A stretch of 53,381 nucleotides of DNA from Bacteroidales bacterium H4 (GTDB lineage Bacteria; Bacteroidota; Bacteroidia; Bacteroidales; Muribaculaceae). Below are positions 1 through 8,073 of this stretch, piece after piece. Made by a program: the position numbers and the translations under genes. Within the stretch, counting starts at the first letter, position 1. Every line of letters begins with the position of its first letter. A model generated the notes under the pieces. It was not told the origin of the DNA and made no database searches. It worked only from the letters and a program-made list of their open reading frames with translations. The stretch is from positions 1 through 53,381 of the forward strand of contig DAAP01000043.1 of assembly GCA_001701165.1 (NCBI GenBank). The letters are read 5' to 3'.

Positions 1-47
1 GCAGGCGCCGTGCCTGACATCACGCGTCGTATGACGACACAAGACAA

Positions 48-99
48 GGCGGGACAGATATGCCGAAAAGCATCGGCAAGTCTGCCCCGCCGTTTTTTT
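48..99 (+). terminator. Intrinsic terminator of an upstream gene outside the window
   Basis: A long inverted repeat begins GGCGGG and closes CCCGCC, with an inner TGCCGA/TCGGCA stem, and runs directly into seven T residues. A second T run follows at 103-109. It must end transcription arriving from the left of the window. Confidence 0.8.
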
Positions 100-120
100 A
101 CGTTTTTTTAGGTGCGGCAT

Positions 121-152
121 TTTGCACAGATGGGAAAAATGCATTAACTTAG
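121..152 (+). promoter_or_regulatory. Bacteroidota-type promoter for manC
   Basis: TTTG at 121-124 is followed after 20 bases by TAACTTAG at 145-152, close to the Bacteroidota consensus TTTG-N19/20-TAnnTTTG. It lies between the upstream terminator and the manC start, leaving a 5' leader of about 100 bases. Confidence 0.6.
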
Positions 153-257
153 CGGTCGAAACTACGGCATCTGTCGGCACGCCCTGACGCCTCGACGTTC
201 AGGCGTACTCCCCACCAACGCCGGACTTAGCTTCCTATAAAAACACAATACTTTGAC

Positions 258-1394
258 ATGACAACACTCGCCAATATCGGACAATCTTCGGCCGGCCGGG
301 CCACGCCTTCGCATCGTTATGCAGTGATTATGTGTGGCGGCATCGGCAGCCGTTTCTGGCCTTACAGCCGCCAGGATCGTCCCAAACAATTCATAGACTT
401 CTTTGGTACAGGTCGCTCTTTGTTGCAGATGACCGCCGACCGTCTGCGCTATATTGTCCCGCCAAGCAATATAGTTGTGGTCACCAACGATCGTTACCTG
501 TCTTTGGTACGGGAACAATTGCCCGAAATTCCGCGGCAAAACATCCTGTGCGAACCGGCTCGCCGCAACACCGCGCCGTGTATCGCTTGGGCTGCCCACC
601 ATATATATGCACGCGACCCGCTGGCCTCGATGATTGTTGCAGCCAGCGATCACTTGATTACGCGCGAACGCGATTTCGAGGCTGCCATACTCCGCGCTTT
701 CGATTTTGTGGAACATCGCACCGCCCTGCTGACGCTGGGTATAGTGCCTTCGCGCCCCGAGACCGGATACGGGTACATCCAGCAGGGCGAGCGCGTCGAT
801 ACGGCCGAGGGCGTTTTTGCCAAGGTCAAGACCTTTACCGAGAAACCCGACAGGGCTCTGGCACGTGTTTTTGTCGATTCGGGCGAATTTTTCTGGAATT
901 CAGGCATCTTCGTGTGGACGGCCGAGGCTATCCTCTCCGCCTTGCGTGCCTATGCGCCGGAGGTGGCCGCCGTCTTTGACAATGCGACCGTATCTTTTGC
1001 CAAGTATGAGGAAGAAGATGCCTTTATCGCGGCCAACTTCGCCTCCTGTCCGTCCATATCCATAGACTATGCAGTCATGGAAAAAGCACAGAACGTATAC
1101 GTCCAGCGTGTCGACTTCGGGTGGAACGACTTGGGCACATGGAGTGCCTTGTACGACAACTCGCCCAAGAATCGTGATGCCAATGTCACGCAACGCTGCG
1201 CCGTGCTGGCTTACAACTCCACGGGCAACATCTTTGCCGTGGCTGATGACAAACTTGTTGTATGCGACTCGTTGCGCGACTATATCGTTGCCGACTCGGG
1301 TGATGTGCTGCTTATCTGTCCCAAGTCGGAGGAACAGCGCATCAAGCAGATGGTCAACGATGCCAAGATAGCCTACGGGGATAAGTACTTGTAG
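258..1394 (+). CDS. manC: Mannose-1-phosphate guanylyltransferase
   Basis: Makes GDP-mannose from mannose-1-phosphate and GTP, the precursor of GDP-fucose and mannose in surface glycans. The 378-residue protein has the nucleotidyltransferase signature near its start (GGIGSRFWPYSR followed by RPKQF), the FTEKPD motif near residue 195 and NSGIFVW after it. The length fits the short, single-domain form without the C-terminal isomerase found in longer ManC proteins. It is cytoplasmic. It has its own promoter and no close neighbour on the right, so it is probably transcribed alone. The start ATG at 258 lies about 25 residues before the conserved glycine-rich loop, slightly more than usual, so a later start cannot be excluded. 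Confidence 0.93.
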   Translation: MTTLANIGQSSAGRATPSHRYAVIMCGGIGSRFWPYSRQDRPKQFIDFFGTGRSLLQMTADRLRYIVPPSNIVVVTNDRYLSLVREQLPEIPRQNILCEPARRNTAPCIAWAAHHIYARDPLASMIVAASDHLITRERDFEAAILRAFDFVEHRTALLTLGIVPSRPETGYGYIQQGERVDTAEGVFAKVKTFTEKPDRALARVFVDSGEFFWNSGIFVWTAEAILSALRAYAPEVAAVFDNATVSFAKYEEEDAFIAANFASCPSISIDYAVMEKAQNVYVQRVDFGWNDLGTWSALYDNSPKNRDANVTQRCAVLAYNSTGNIFAVADDKLVVCDSLRDYIVADSGDVLLICPKSEEQRIKQMVNDAKIAYGDKYL

Positions 1395-1562
1395 TGCGGC
1401 AGGCGGCCATCGGGAAAAATGGACAATTAATTAATCGAATCATAGAGTTTTTTTAATGATATTAGAAATAAGGGGTTGATAAAATATGGTGTGAACCATA
1501 GGTATCTATCCAAAGACCACAAGTGATTTCAAATAAAGGTTAAGAGATACCATCGGAAAAAA

Positions 1563-1675
1563 GGGCTGAAGAGCCCGGCTCAGGCTTCAATCCGAGCCGA
1601 TAAACGATGTTACGAGGAGCTCGCGTGATTTGCTGATAAACAGAGGTTTACGGAGATAGTATAGAGAGGCGCGAG
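1563..1675 (+). ncRNA. Possible structured RNA in the manC-PPTase gap
   Basis: No gene fits here, but the stretch folds well on paper. GGGCT (1563-1567) pairs with AGCCC (1572-1576). CGGCTC (1576-1581) pairs with GAGCCG (1594-1599). CTCGCG (1620-1625) pairs with CGCGAG (1670-1675) and encloses a small hairpin TAAAC/GTTTA (1637-1650). This is inference from base pairing only. No known RNA family is recognised and the strand is not certain. Confidence 0.3.
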
Positions 1676-1738
1676 TTAAATAATGCTAAAACACTTCGTT
1701 TTTAATGGGTGAAAGACGTTTAATGTCAAAAAAAGCAT

Positions 1739-1819
1739 TACCTTTGCATCGTGTTTTTCATGGTATTAGATTTAAGGTTAAGAAAGATTACCCGTCGTGA
1801 TGACGAGTATTTTTTTTTT
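1739..1819 (+). ncRNA. Short terminator-ended transcript (candidate sRNA or leader)
   Basis: A -7 box TACCTTTG (1739-1746) is followed by about 40 A/T-rich bases and a hairpin (1789-1809, inner stem CGTC/GACG with loop GTGAT) running into ten T residues. The predicted RNA is only about 65 bases with no start codon followed by an ORF. Elements of this shape and wording recur in Bacteroidales genomes as I remember them, but I cannot confirm a family here. Confidence 0.45.
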
Positions 1820-1946
1820 GTGCTTGAGGCAAAAAAATGTGGAATATGGAATAAGCTACGCCGGGACATGGTCGAACGCTATCCGAGTGCTTCGAGAAAG
1901 TGATAAAAAAAGGCCGTAGACGGGTGTCTGTTCCTTCAAAAATGTA

Positions 1947-1954
1947 TAACTTTG
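1947..1954 (+). promoter_or_regulatory. -7 box of promoter before the phosphopantetheinyl transferase
   Basis: TAACTTTG followed by C matches the Bacteroidota -7 consensus exactly. No clear TTTG is found 19-20 bases upstream. The gene starts 126 bases downstream. Confidence 0.5.
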
Positions 1955-2080
1955 CCTTGCGAAAAGTAAGGGATCCGTTTGCGTAAGCAAACCGGGGTTC
2001 GTATACCGAGGATTATACACCAAGGGCCATACTAATAGAAAGGCCATACTAAGAGCCGTACACCAAGACACGTAACAACA

Positions 2081-2674
2081 ATGATTTCCCATCTGCGCCT
2101 ACATGATATAGACATTTATGTGGCCGACCTCGATGAGGCTGTACCGCCGTCACAGCGTCGCGGAGCCGAAGTGCTTGCCGTGCGACGGCTGTGTATGCGG
2201 GCTCTGGGAACGGGGTGCCCGGAGGTGTCGCATACCCCGAAGGGCGCTCCATATTTGCCGGGTGTGGTGCGGCCGTTTTCCATAAGTCACTCGCGTACAC
2301 ATGCTGCCATAGCCCTCGGTCCGGAGGGAGAAAAATATGGTCTCGGAATAGATATTGAGTATCCGCGGCCGCGCTTGGCTGCGTTGGCATCGCGCTTCAC
2401 CAATGCCGAGGACACGCAGGCGCGCGACATCGACGGGCTGCTGCACCTGTGGGCGGCCAAGGAAGCGGCGTTCAAGGCAGCCGAGTCTTGCATTCCCGGA
2501 AGTGAGACTCCGATACATGCCGACCCCGATGCAAAGCGGCCTTTGGTGGTGTCCGACATAGTTGTTAATCTCGGCGATTGTGTGGCATTGCTCCCCGATG
2601 GACGGCAGATGCGGCTTGCCTTTGCCCGTGCATCCTTCCCATTGCCCCAGCTGATATGCCTGGCCCGGCCATAA
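2081..2674 (+). CDS. 4'-phosphopantetheinyl transferase superfamily protein
   Basis: Transfers 4'-phosphopantetheine from CoA to a serine of a carrier protein. The 197-residue protein has the family's two metal and CoA motifs in the expected order: GIDIE near residue 91 and LWAAKEAAFKA near residue 123, plus the earlier FSISHSR stretch seen in Sfp/EntD-like enzymes. This fits the Sfp type rather than the shorter AcpS type. It stands alone on its strand after a long gap, with a promoter box at 1947. The physiological carrier protein cannot be read from the context, as no polyketide or peptide synthetase is near. Confidence 0.85.
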   Translation: MISHLRLHDIDIYVADLDEAVPPSQRRGAEVLAVRRLCMRALGTGCPEVSHTPKGAPYLPGVVRPFSISHSRTHAAIALGPEGEKYGLGIDIEYPRPRLAALASRFTNAEDTQARDIDGLLHLWAAKEAAFKAAESCIPGSETPIHADPDAKRPLVVSDIVVNLGDCVALLPDGRQMRLAFARASFPLPQLICLARP

Positions 2675-2908
2675 ATTGTCACCGACAGAGCCTGCAGACT
2701 CGGAATCTTCGTGGCCCTCGGCGAGATTGTATCAGAATAGAGAATTACTGCGCGAGCGCAATATCTTGTACCACTGCTGAATCTACTATCATGACACACT
2801 CATTGCTTTCATTGTTTCATAGCACTCCAAGAAGCAAAATGATGCGGAATAAGTGCAAACAAATCTTAAATAACGTTAACAATCAAAGTTTTTTGTCTTA
2901 AAAACACC

Positions 2909-2916
2909 TATATTTG
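2909..2916 (+). promoter_or_regulatory. -7 box upstream of the secreted propeller gene
   Basis: TATATTTG followed by C fits TAnnTTTG. A TTTTTTG stretch lies upstream at 2889-2895 but at shorter than usual spacing. This is the only clear signal in the 311-base gap 2675-2985, which otherwise holds nothing I can identify. Confidence 0.5.
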
Positions 2917-2985
2917 CCATATCGCATTTCGAATACGAAAGACTAAAGTTTATACCCAAAAAACAACCACCTAAACAACACCACT

Positions 2986-3885
2986 ATGAGAAAAATTTTC
3001 TTAACCGCAGTGCTGATGTTAGGAGCGATGTCGATGAGCGCCCAGCTTGCGACTGTGCAGAGTGTACAGCGCATAGATGCCGGCGTCAGCGTAGACAAGC
3101 CCGTCATCAGTGCCGATGGCAGTTTCGTTGTGGCACAGGCAGGCGCCAAAGGTATCGTGAAAATCACGGCCGACGGCACATACACTACTGTCGCCAAAGC
3201 TCCGGGCGCATACAATCTGCGTCTCACTGCCGATGGACAGAACGTAGTATTCGCTGCACCCGAATACCGTTCCAACCATTTACGCTATGTATCATTGAAA
3301 AGCGCCAACTTGGCTACCAAGAGTGTGCGCACACTTGTCAAAGCTTCGCGCCGCCTTAACAGTGGCGTAGGCATTGAAGGCAACAGCGTCACTGCTGTCG
3401 AAAACGGCAAGGCTCGCGTGCAGAGCCTCGACGGCACCAAGGCCGTACGCAGCGCCGTTGCTTCTATCAACTACGGGCACCTTGACATTACAGTCAACGG
3501 CAAGACCCGCAGCATCGACCCTCAGGGCCGCGGCTCGTACATTTGGCCGAGCATCAGCCCTGACGGACAAAAAGTCGTGTATTGGCTTGTGGGTCGCGGA
3601 TGCTTCGTATGCAACCTCGACGGCACCGGCGTGCAACGTGTAGGCGAGCTCCGTGCAGCCGTATGGGCAGGCAACGACCGCCTTGTCGGCATGGACGAAG
3701 TTGAAGGCACAGCCCAGCAGGTGACGGCCTCCTCGCTGCGTCTTTACGACTTGGCTTCCGGCGTTTCGCAGACCATCACCGACGACACAGTCAAGGCTCA
3801 GTTTCCCAGCGCCAGTGCTGACGGCAGCCGTATAGCTTTCACCACCCCCGAAGGCGAACTGTATATCGTAACACTCACCAAATAA
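2986..3885 (+). CDS. Secreted TolB/PD40-type beta-propeller protein
   Basis: A 299-residue exported protein. The first 20 residues form a signal peptide (basic start, hydrophobic core, cut after SMSAQ). The rest carries several PD40-like blades recognised by a repeated S/TADG or SPDG turn: KPVISADGSF, LTADGQNVVF, SISPDGQKVVYW and SASADGSRIAF. Such propellers act as binding or scaffold modules in the periplasm or at the surface. No catalytic motif is visible. It ends 11 bases before the large amidase-like gene, so the two are likely co-transcribed and may act on the same substrate; that partnership is inference. Confidence 0.8.
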   Translation: MRKIFLTAVLMLGAMSMSAQLATVQSVQRIDAGVSVDKPVISADGSFVVAQAGAKGIVKITADGTYTTVAKAPGAYNLRLTADGQNVVFAAPEYRSNHLRYVSLKSANLATKSVRTLVKASRRLNSGVGIEGNSVTAVENGKARVQSLDGTKAVRSAVASINYGHLDITVNGKTRSIDPQGRGSYIWPSISPDGQKVVYWLVGRGCFVCNLDGTGVQRVGELRAAVWAGNDRLVGMDEVEGTAQQVTASSLRLYDLASGVSQTITDDTVKAQFPSASADGSRIAFTTPEGELYIVTLTK

Positions 3886-3896
3886 CGCGCAACATT

Positions 3897-6800
3897 ATGA
3901 AAAAGAACATTATCCTGACGGCTCTGGCACTTGCTGCCACCGTCGCCGCCGGCGCCAATACTGCCGACGAACTGCGCGTGTACATCAACCCCGGACACGG
4001 CGGTTGGACACCCGATGACCGTCCTTGCACACTCGTGGGACACGGTCCATACTCGCGTACCAATACCGATACCCTGAGCTTCTTCGAGTCAAATACAGAC
4101 CTCGAGAAAGGTTTCGGCGTGCTCGAGCGCCTCATACAGTACGGCCTCAAATTTGACCGCACGCTCAACCAGACCGGCGATAACGCCACCACCGGCGCCG
4201 CCCGCGACATGAATAATAATATCGTCATGTCTCGCGTCAAGAACGGCCCGTACCACGAAGACAACGGTACAGCGAGTCAGCTCGGCGAAGCAACACCCGC
4301 CGACCTGTACGTATTCAACCGCAATCTCAGTGAGATTTGCGCCGAAGTGGACGCCAACAACTTCGACATGTTCATCTCCATCCACTCCAACGCTGCGGCT
4401 GAAGGTACCAACACCAACTTCCCGTTGTTCCTCTATCGCGGCTATGACACCCCGGTGGACGAAGCCGGCGTAACGCTCCAACACCAGCAGACCTCACGTG
4501 ATATGGCAGGCAAATGCTGGCCCTACGCCATCGGGAACACCCATATGATGTGGACGGCCTATGCTAACGGCGGTACTAACCTCCGTGGTGACATCAGCTT
4601 CTATGGAAGCAGCAGCACCAGCTCCGTCACCGGTTGCAAGGGCTATCTCGGAGTGCTCAAGCACCACGTACCCGGCTTCCTCGTAGAAGGCTACTTCCAC
4701 ACCTACCAGCCCGCACGTCACCGTGCCATGAACTGGGATGTGTGCCGCGTCGAAGGTGACGCATATGCTCACGGTATCGCCGACTACTTCGGTTTGACCA
4801 AAGAGGCTACCGGTACTATCTACGGCGTGGTTCGCGACAAGCACGAGAAGTTCAAAGATGGTGCATACAAGCCCAATATGAGCACCCCGGATGCCTACAA
4901 GCCTCTCAATGGTGTCACTGCCATCCTCAAGAAGGCAGGCGCCGAAGTGGCTCGCTACACCACGGACAACTACTATAACGGCGCATTTGTATTTAACGGC
5001 CTTGAGCCCGGCGACTACACCATCGAGTTCGAAGCCGAAGGCTACCTGCCCATCGAAGAACCCGTGGCAGTGACCGTCAAGGCAGCCGATGCCGTATATC
5101 CCACTGCCAGCCTCGTCAGCGAATCGTGGACACCCCCGGCAGTCGTATACGAGAACTATCCCGACCCGGCAGCCGAGGGTAAGGGTCTGTATGCCCCCGA
5201 TGAATACACATTCAACCAGACATACGTGGACGAGCCTATCGCACAACTCGCCGACAAGAATGTCCGTCGCGTCATTGCCCGCAACGGCAAGCTCTATATT
5301 CTTGCTCTTGACAAGGCTGCGAAACCCAACCCCACCATCATCGTTTACGATCCCGTGGCCAAGACCGTCTTGACCGAAGTGTCCACCGAAGGCACCGAAG
5401 GTACCGAGAAGAATGTGGCAGACATTCAGGTGACCGCTGACGGCGTCCTGGTGGCATGTGCCAAGGAACTCAACCAATTCACTGATGCACAAATGGAAGA
5501 GGGAGAAACTCGTGGTGACCACAACGTCTACAAATGGGCAAACGATGAGAACGGCCTGCCCACAGGCGCCCCCGTCAAGTGGTTCAGCTCGCAACGCTCA
5601 GGCAATATGTACCGCGCATACGTGGGCGAAACCATGGCATATACCGGCAGCTCGGACGAAGGCGTTATCATCGTTCCGGCACAGTCCTGGTATTCGTCTA
5701 CCACTATGTTCTATAATGTGTACAGTATAGCCGGCGGCGAACTTGCTTCTGACGGCTATCTCAATGATGTTGCCGGTTGGAGCAAACAGAGCATCCTGGG
5801 CGACTACACATTTGTAACATCACCTTTGGATAATAACAAATTCCTGGTTGTATCCTCCAATAAACCGGTATATGAAGTCAGCTTCAACGATGTCCAGACA
5901 TATACCGAGGCTCCCGAAGGCGTTGCTAATGTAAACGCTGCCGGAGCTTTCCGCTATCTCAGCCACAGCTACATGGTAGCTCCCGACAACGCTGAAGGCA
6001 ACAACGCCGGTGTCAAACTCGTCGAAATCACCGAGGGTGTCAAGAACGCACAGAACGTAGCCACGACCAATACCGCCATCGCCGCTGTAGCTGCTAACGC
6101 CGCTACCGCTGCCGATGTGGACGTGGTGAAAGACGCGCAGACCGAAGAAGTGACAGCTGCATACGTCAATCTCTATGCAGTACGTGACGGCAAGGTTAGC
6201 CGCTTCACCACCAAAGGCACCACCGCCACCGTTGAGGCTGCTGCTTATGCTTACGGCTTGACCTCCAAGGATAACGGCGAAACCGTTGACGTTACATACC
6301 ACGCCACCGGTGCCGCACCCAAGGCCGAACTCATCCTGCACAATGGAGAGAATGAAATCGTAGTGCCCATGGGTGCTGCCGTCAAGGGCGAGAATACCTA
6401 CACACTCACCAAGAAAGATCTGCTTGACGAAAGCAAGGAATACACTTGGGAAGTACGTTTGACCAACAAGACCATTCCCGCCTCCGGCCTCGTTAAGACT
6501 ATGAAGGCCGCTTCGGGAAGCAACATCCGTGCATCCGTGCTCACCATCACCGACCCGACCCAACCCTCGTTCGGTTACAGCGCATTTGCTCCCGGTAAGG
6601 CCCAGGGTGTTACCATCTTCGATCCCGAAGGCAATGAAGTTGCTACCGGTCTGTTCAAACAACATGCACTTTGGGGCGGTAATACCTCCAATGCCTCCAA
6701 TCCGTTCCGTGGCGGCGAACGCGAAGGCAAGTTTGTCTTCGCCGCATGGGGTGACGATGCCTCCGGTGTCACCTACGTCGATCCTCTGGACCTCGATGCA

Positions 6801-7661
6801 GGCCTGCAGAACATGTATGCCGGCGAAAAACAGTCCTCCGGTGCATACGTCTACAACGGCGTCAACGTAGGCGGCGGCCACAGCGGTCTATGCTTCGTAG
6901 GCAAGGGCGACAACACTCGTATGTACGCCTTCTCCGAAGACCATGACACCTCCATCGCTCCCACGAATTCCCTGCTGTACTGGGAACTCGGTGGCGCATG
7001 GCAAATCACCATGGCTCCCAAGGCCACGGGCGAAAGCGGTCGCTGGCTCAACACCAACTGCGATCTCGTGCCCTATGGTGACGGCCTGTTCATGTCGCAG
7101 GTTCGCAACGCCGGCAACAACAGCCTCGGCGTGCCCTGCTTCGCTTATATCGGCACCGACAACGCAGTGAAATACAACTCCGGCAACGAAGAGGACAAAG
7201 TTTGGATCACCTCCGGCAACTCCGCTATCGCCATCAGCCCCGATGGCAAGACATTCGTCCTTGGCACACACGGCAACTTCCTGGTAATGGACGTATCATG
7301 GAAAGACGGTGCGCCCACGATGACCAAGCGCTTCGAATTCGCACCCACCAAGGCAGGTGACTGGGGCACAGCACGCTTCGACTATGCCGGCAACCTCCAT
7401 TATTACGCTCGTTCCTCCGGCAGGTACGAAGTATATGCTATTGCACAAGAGCATCCCGTAGTGACCACTCCGGCACTCGCCACCGACATCATCAAGGGCA
7501 AATCCTCCGCAGTTGAGGACCTCTATGACGAAGCCGTTGACGCCGAAGCCCCCGTGCTCTACTACAACCTGCAAGGCATCCAAGTGGCTGCCGATAATCT
7601 GACCCCCGGCGTATACGTACGCGTTCAGGGCAAGAAAGCCACCAAGGTTGTCATCAAGTAA
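3897..7661 (+). CDS. Very large secreted N-acetylmuramoyl-L-alanine amidase-like protein
   Basis: A 1254-residue exported protein with a signal peptide ending about residue 20. Residues 25-300 resemble the zinc-dependent Amidase_3 family, which cuts the bond between MurNAc and the stem peptide. Likely zinc ligands are H34 in NPGHGG, E70 in DLEKG and H163 in ISIHSNA, with catalytic E264 in LVEGYF. Next comes a carboxypeptidase-regulatory-like beta domain (about 305-410, GTIYGVVRD onward), then a long beta-rich part resembling a propeller, and a C-terminal tail (YYNLQGIQV...GVYVRV...KVVIK) of the sorting-domain type common in Bacteroidales surface proteins. Amidases of this family are usually 200-400 residues long, so the extra 900 residues are unusual. 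Cell-wall remodelling, or attack on other cells' wall, are both possible. Confidence 0.8.
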   Translation: MKKNIILTALALAATVAAGANTADELRVYINPGHGGWTPDDRPCTLVGHGPYSRTNTDTLSFFESNTDLEKGFGVLERLIQYGLKFDRTLNQTGDNATTGAARDMNNNIVMSRVKNGPYHEDNGTASQLGEATPADLYVFNRNLSEICAEVDANNFDMFISIHSNAAAEGTNTNFPLFLYRGYDTPVDEAGVTLQHQQTSRDMAGKCWPYAIGNTHMMWTAYANGGTNLRGDISFYGSSSTSSVTGCKGYLGVLKHHVPGFLVEGYFHTYQPARHRAMNWDVCRVEGDAYAHGIADYFGLTKEATGTIYGVVRDKHEKFKDGAYKPNMSTPDAYKPLNGVTAILKKAGAEVARYTTDNYYNGAFVFNGLEPGDYTIEFEAEGYLPIEEPVAVTVKAADAVYPTASLVSESWTPPAVVYENYPDPAAEGKGLYAPDEYTFNQTYVDEPIAQLADKNVRRVIARNGKLYILALDKAAKPNPTIIVYDPVAKTVLTEVSTEGTEGTEKNVADIQVTADGVLVACAKELNQFTDAQMEEGETRGDHNVYKWANDENGLPTGAPVKWFSSQRSGNMYRAYVGETMAYTGSSDEGVIIVPAQSWYSSTTMFYNVYSIAGGELASDGYLNDVAGWSKQSILGDYTFVTSPLDNNKFLVVSSNKPVYEVSFNDVQTYTEAPEGVANVNAAGAFRYLSHSYMVAPDNAEGNNAGVKLVEITEGVKNAQNVATTNTAIAAVAANAATAADVDVVKDAQTEEVTAAYVNLYAVRDGKVSRFTTKGTTATVEAAAYAYGLTSKDNGETVDVTYHATGAAPKAELILHNGENEIVVPMGAAVKGENTYTLTKKDLLDESKEYTWEVRLTNKTIPASGLVKTMKAASGSNIRASVLTITDPTQPSFGYSAFAPGKAQGVTIFDPEGNEVATGLFKQHALWGGNTSNASNPFRGGEREGKFVFAAWGDDASGVTYVDPLDLDAGLQNMYAGEKQSSGAYVYNGVNVGGGHSGLCFVGKGDNTRMYAFSEDHDTSIAPTNSLLYWELGGAWQITMAPKATGESGRWLNTNCDLVPYGDGLFMSQVRNAGNNSLGVPCFAYIGTDNAVKYNSGNEEDKVWITSGNSAIAISPDGKTFVLGTHGNFLVMDVSWKDGAPTMTKRFEFAPTKAGDWGTARFDYAGNLHYYARSSGRYEVYAIAQEHPVVTTPALATDIIKGKSSAVEDLYDEAVDAEAPVLYYNLQGIQVAADNLTPGVYVRVQGKKATKVVIK

Positions 7662-7693
7662 GACTGAAATCTGAGGCTATAAGCCTAACTCAG

Positions 7694-7727
7694 AGGGGAC
7701 GTGCCCACCGGCACGCCCCCTTTTTTT
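7694..7727 (+). terminator. Intrinsic terminator after the amidase-like gene
   Basis: GGGGACGTGCC pairs with GGCACGCCCCC (one mismatch) and is followed by seven T residues, 33 bases after the stop codon at 7661. It closes the two-gene unit that starts at 2986. Confidence 0.85.
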
Positions 7728-7740
7728 GAAGAAGCGCCGG

Positions 7741-7877
7741 GAATAAGAGAATAATGAGAATAATGGGGATAATGATAATGAGAATAATGAGAGTAATGGG
7801 AGTAATGAAGAACGGACGGTAGTGGCATAGCTTCCATAGCTCTCATAGTTCTTATTATTCTCGTTATTTCCATTTTT
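7741..7877. repeat. Two facing 9-base-period degenerate arrays
   Basis: Left half, 7749-7812: units such as GAGAATAAT, GGGGATAAT, GAGAGTAAT and GGGAGTAAT follow each other at 9 bases, with one 6-base unit. Right half, 7824-7877: GGCATAGCT, TCCATAGCT, CTCATAGTT, CTTATTATT and CTCGTTATT, again every 9 bases. The ATTATTCTC type of the right half is the reverse complement of the GAGAATAAT type of the left, so the halves could pair. No protein is likely. Confidence 0.7.
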
Positions 7878-7923
7878 CCCACATTTTACGCCACAAATTG
7901 CGGAAAAGTTTCGCTAATAAAAG

Positions 7924-7954
7924 TTGCGGCATCGGCGGAATATACCTAACTTTG
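7924..7954 (+). promoter_or_regulatory. Promoter of the frdCAB operon
   Basis: TTG at 7924-7926 and TAACTTTG at 7947-7954 are 20 bases apart, the standard Bacteroidota layout. The leader to the frdC start is about 115 bases. Confidence 0.7.
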
Positions 7955-8073
7955 CAAAGCCGTGCGCCTTGTGTGTCCGATGCCCTGTGTGCATACGGGC
8001 TTTCCGGTTCGGCCGACTTGACAACAACAAAACAATTATAAAAACTATTCTCTATTAACTTAATCATCTTCTT

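Noticed and set aside
1517..1528. Twelve-base word CCACAAGTGATT shared with 49301-49312
   Set aside because: Many chance matches of 12 bases are expected in a window of this size, and the flanks do not match.
4494..5594. Long open frame on the minus strand under the amidase gene, with others at 5820-6881, 21703-22959 and 32617-33768
   Set aside because: All lie opposite strongly supported genes and have Gly/Val/His-rich products typical of antisense shadows.
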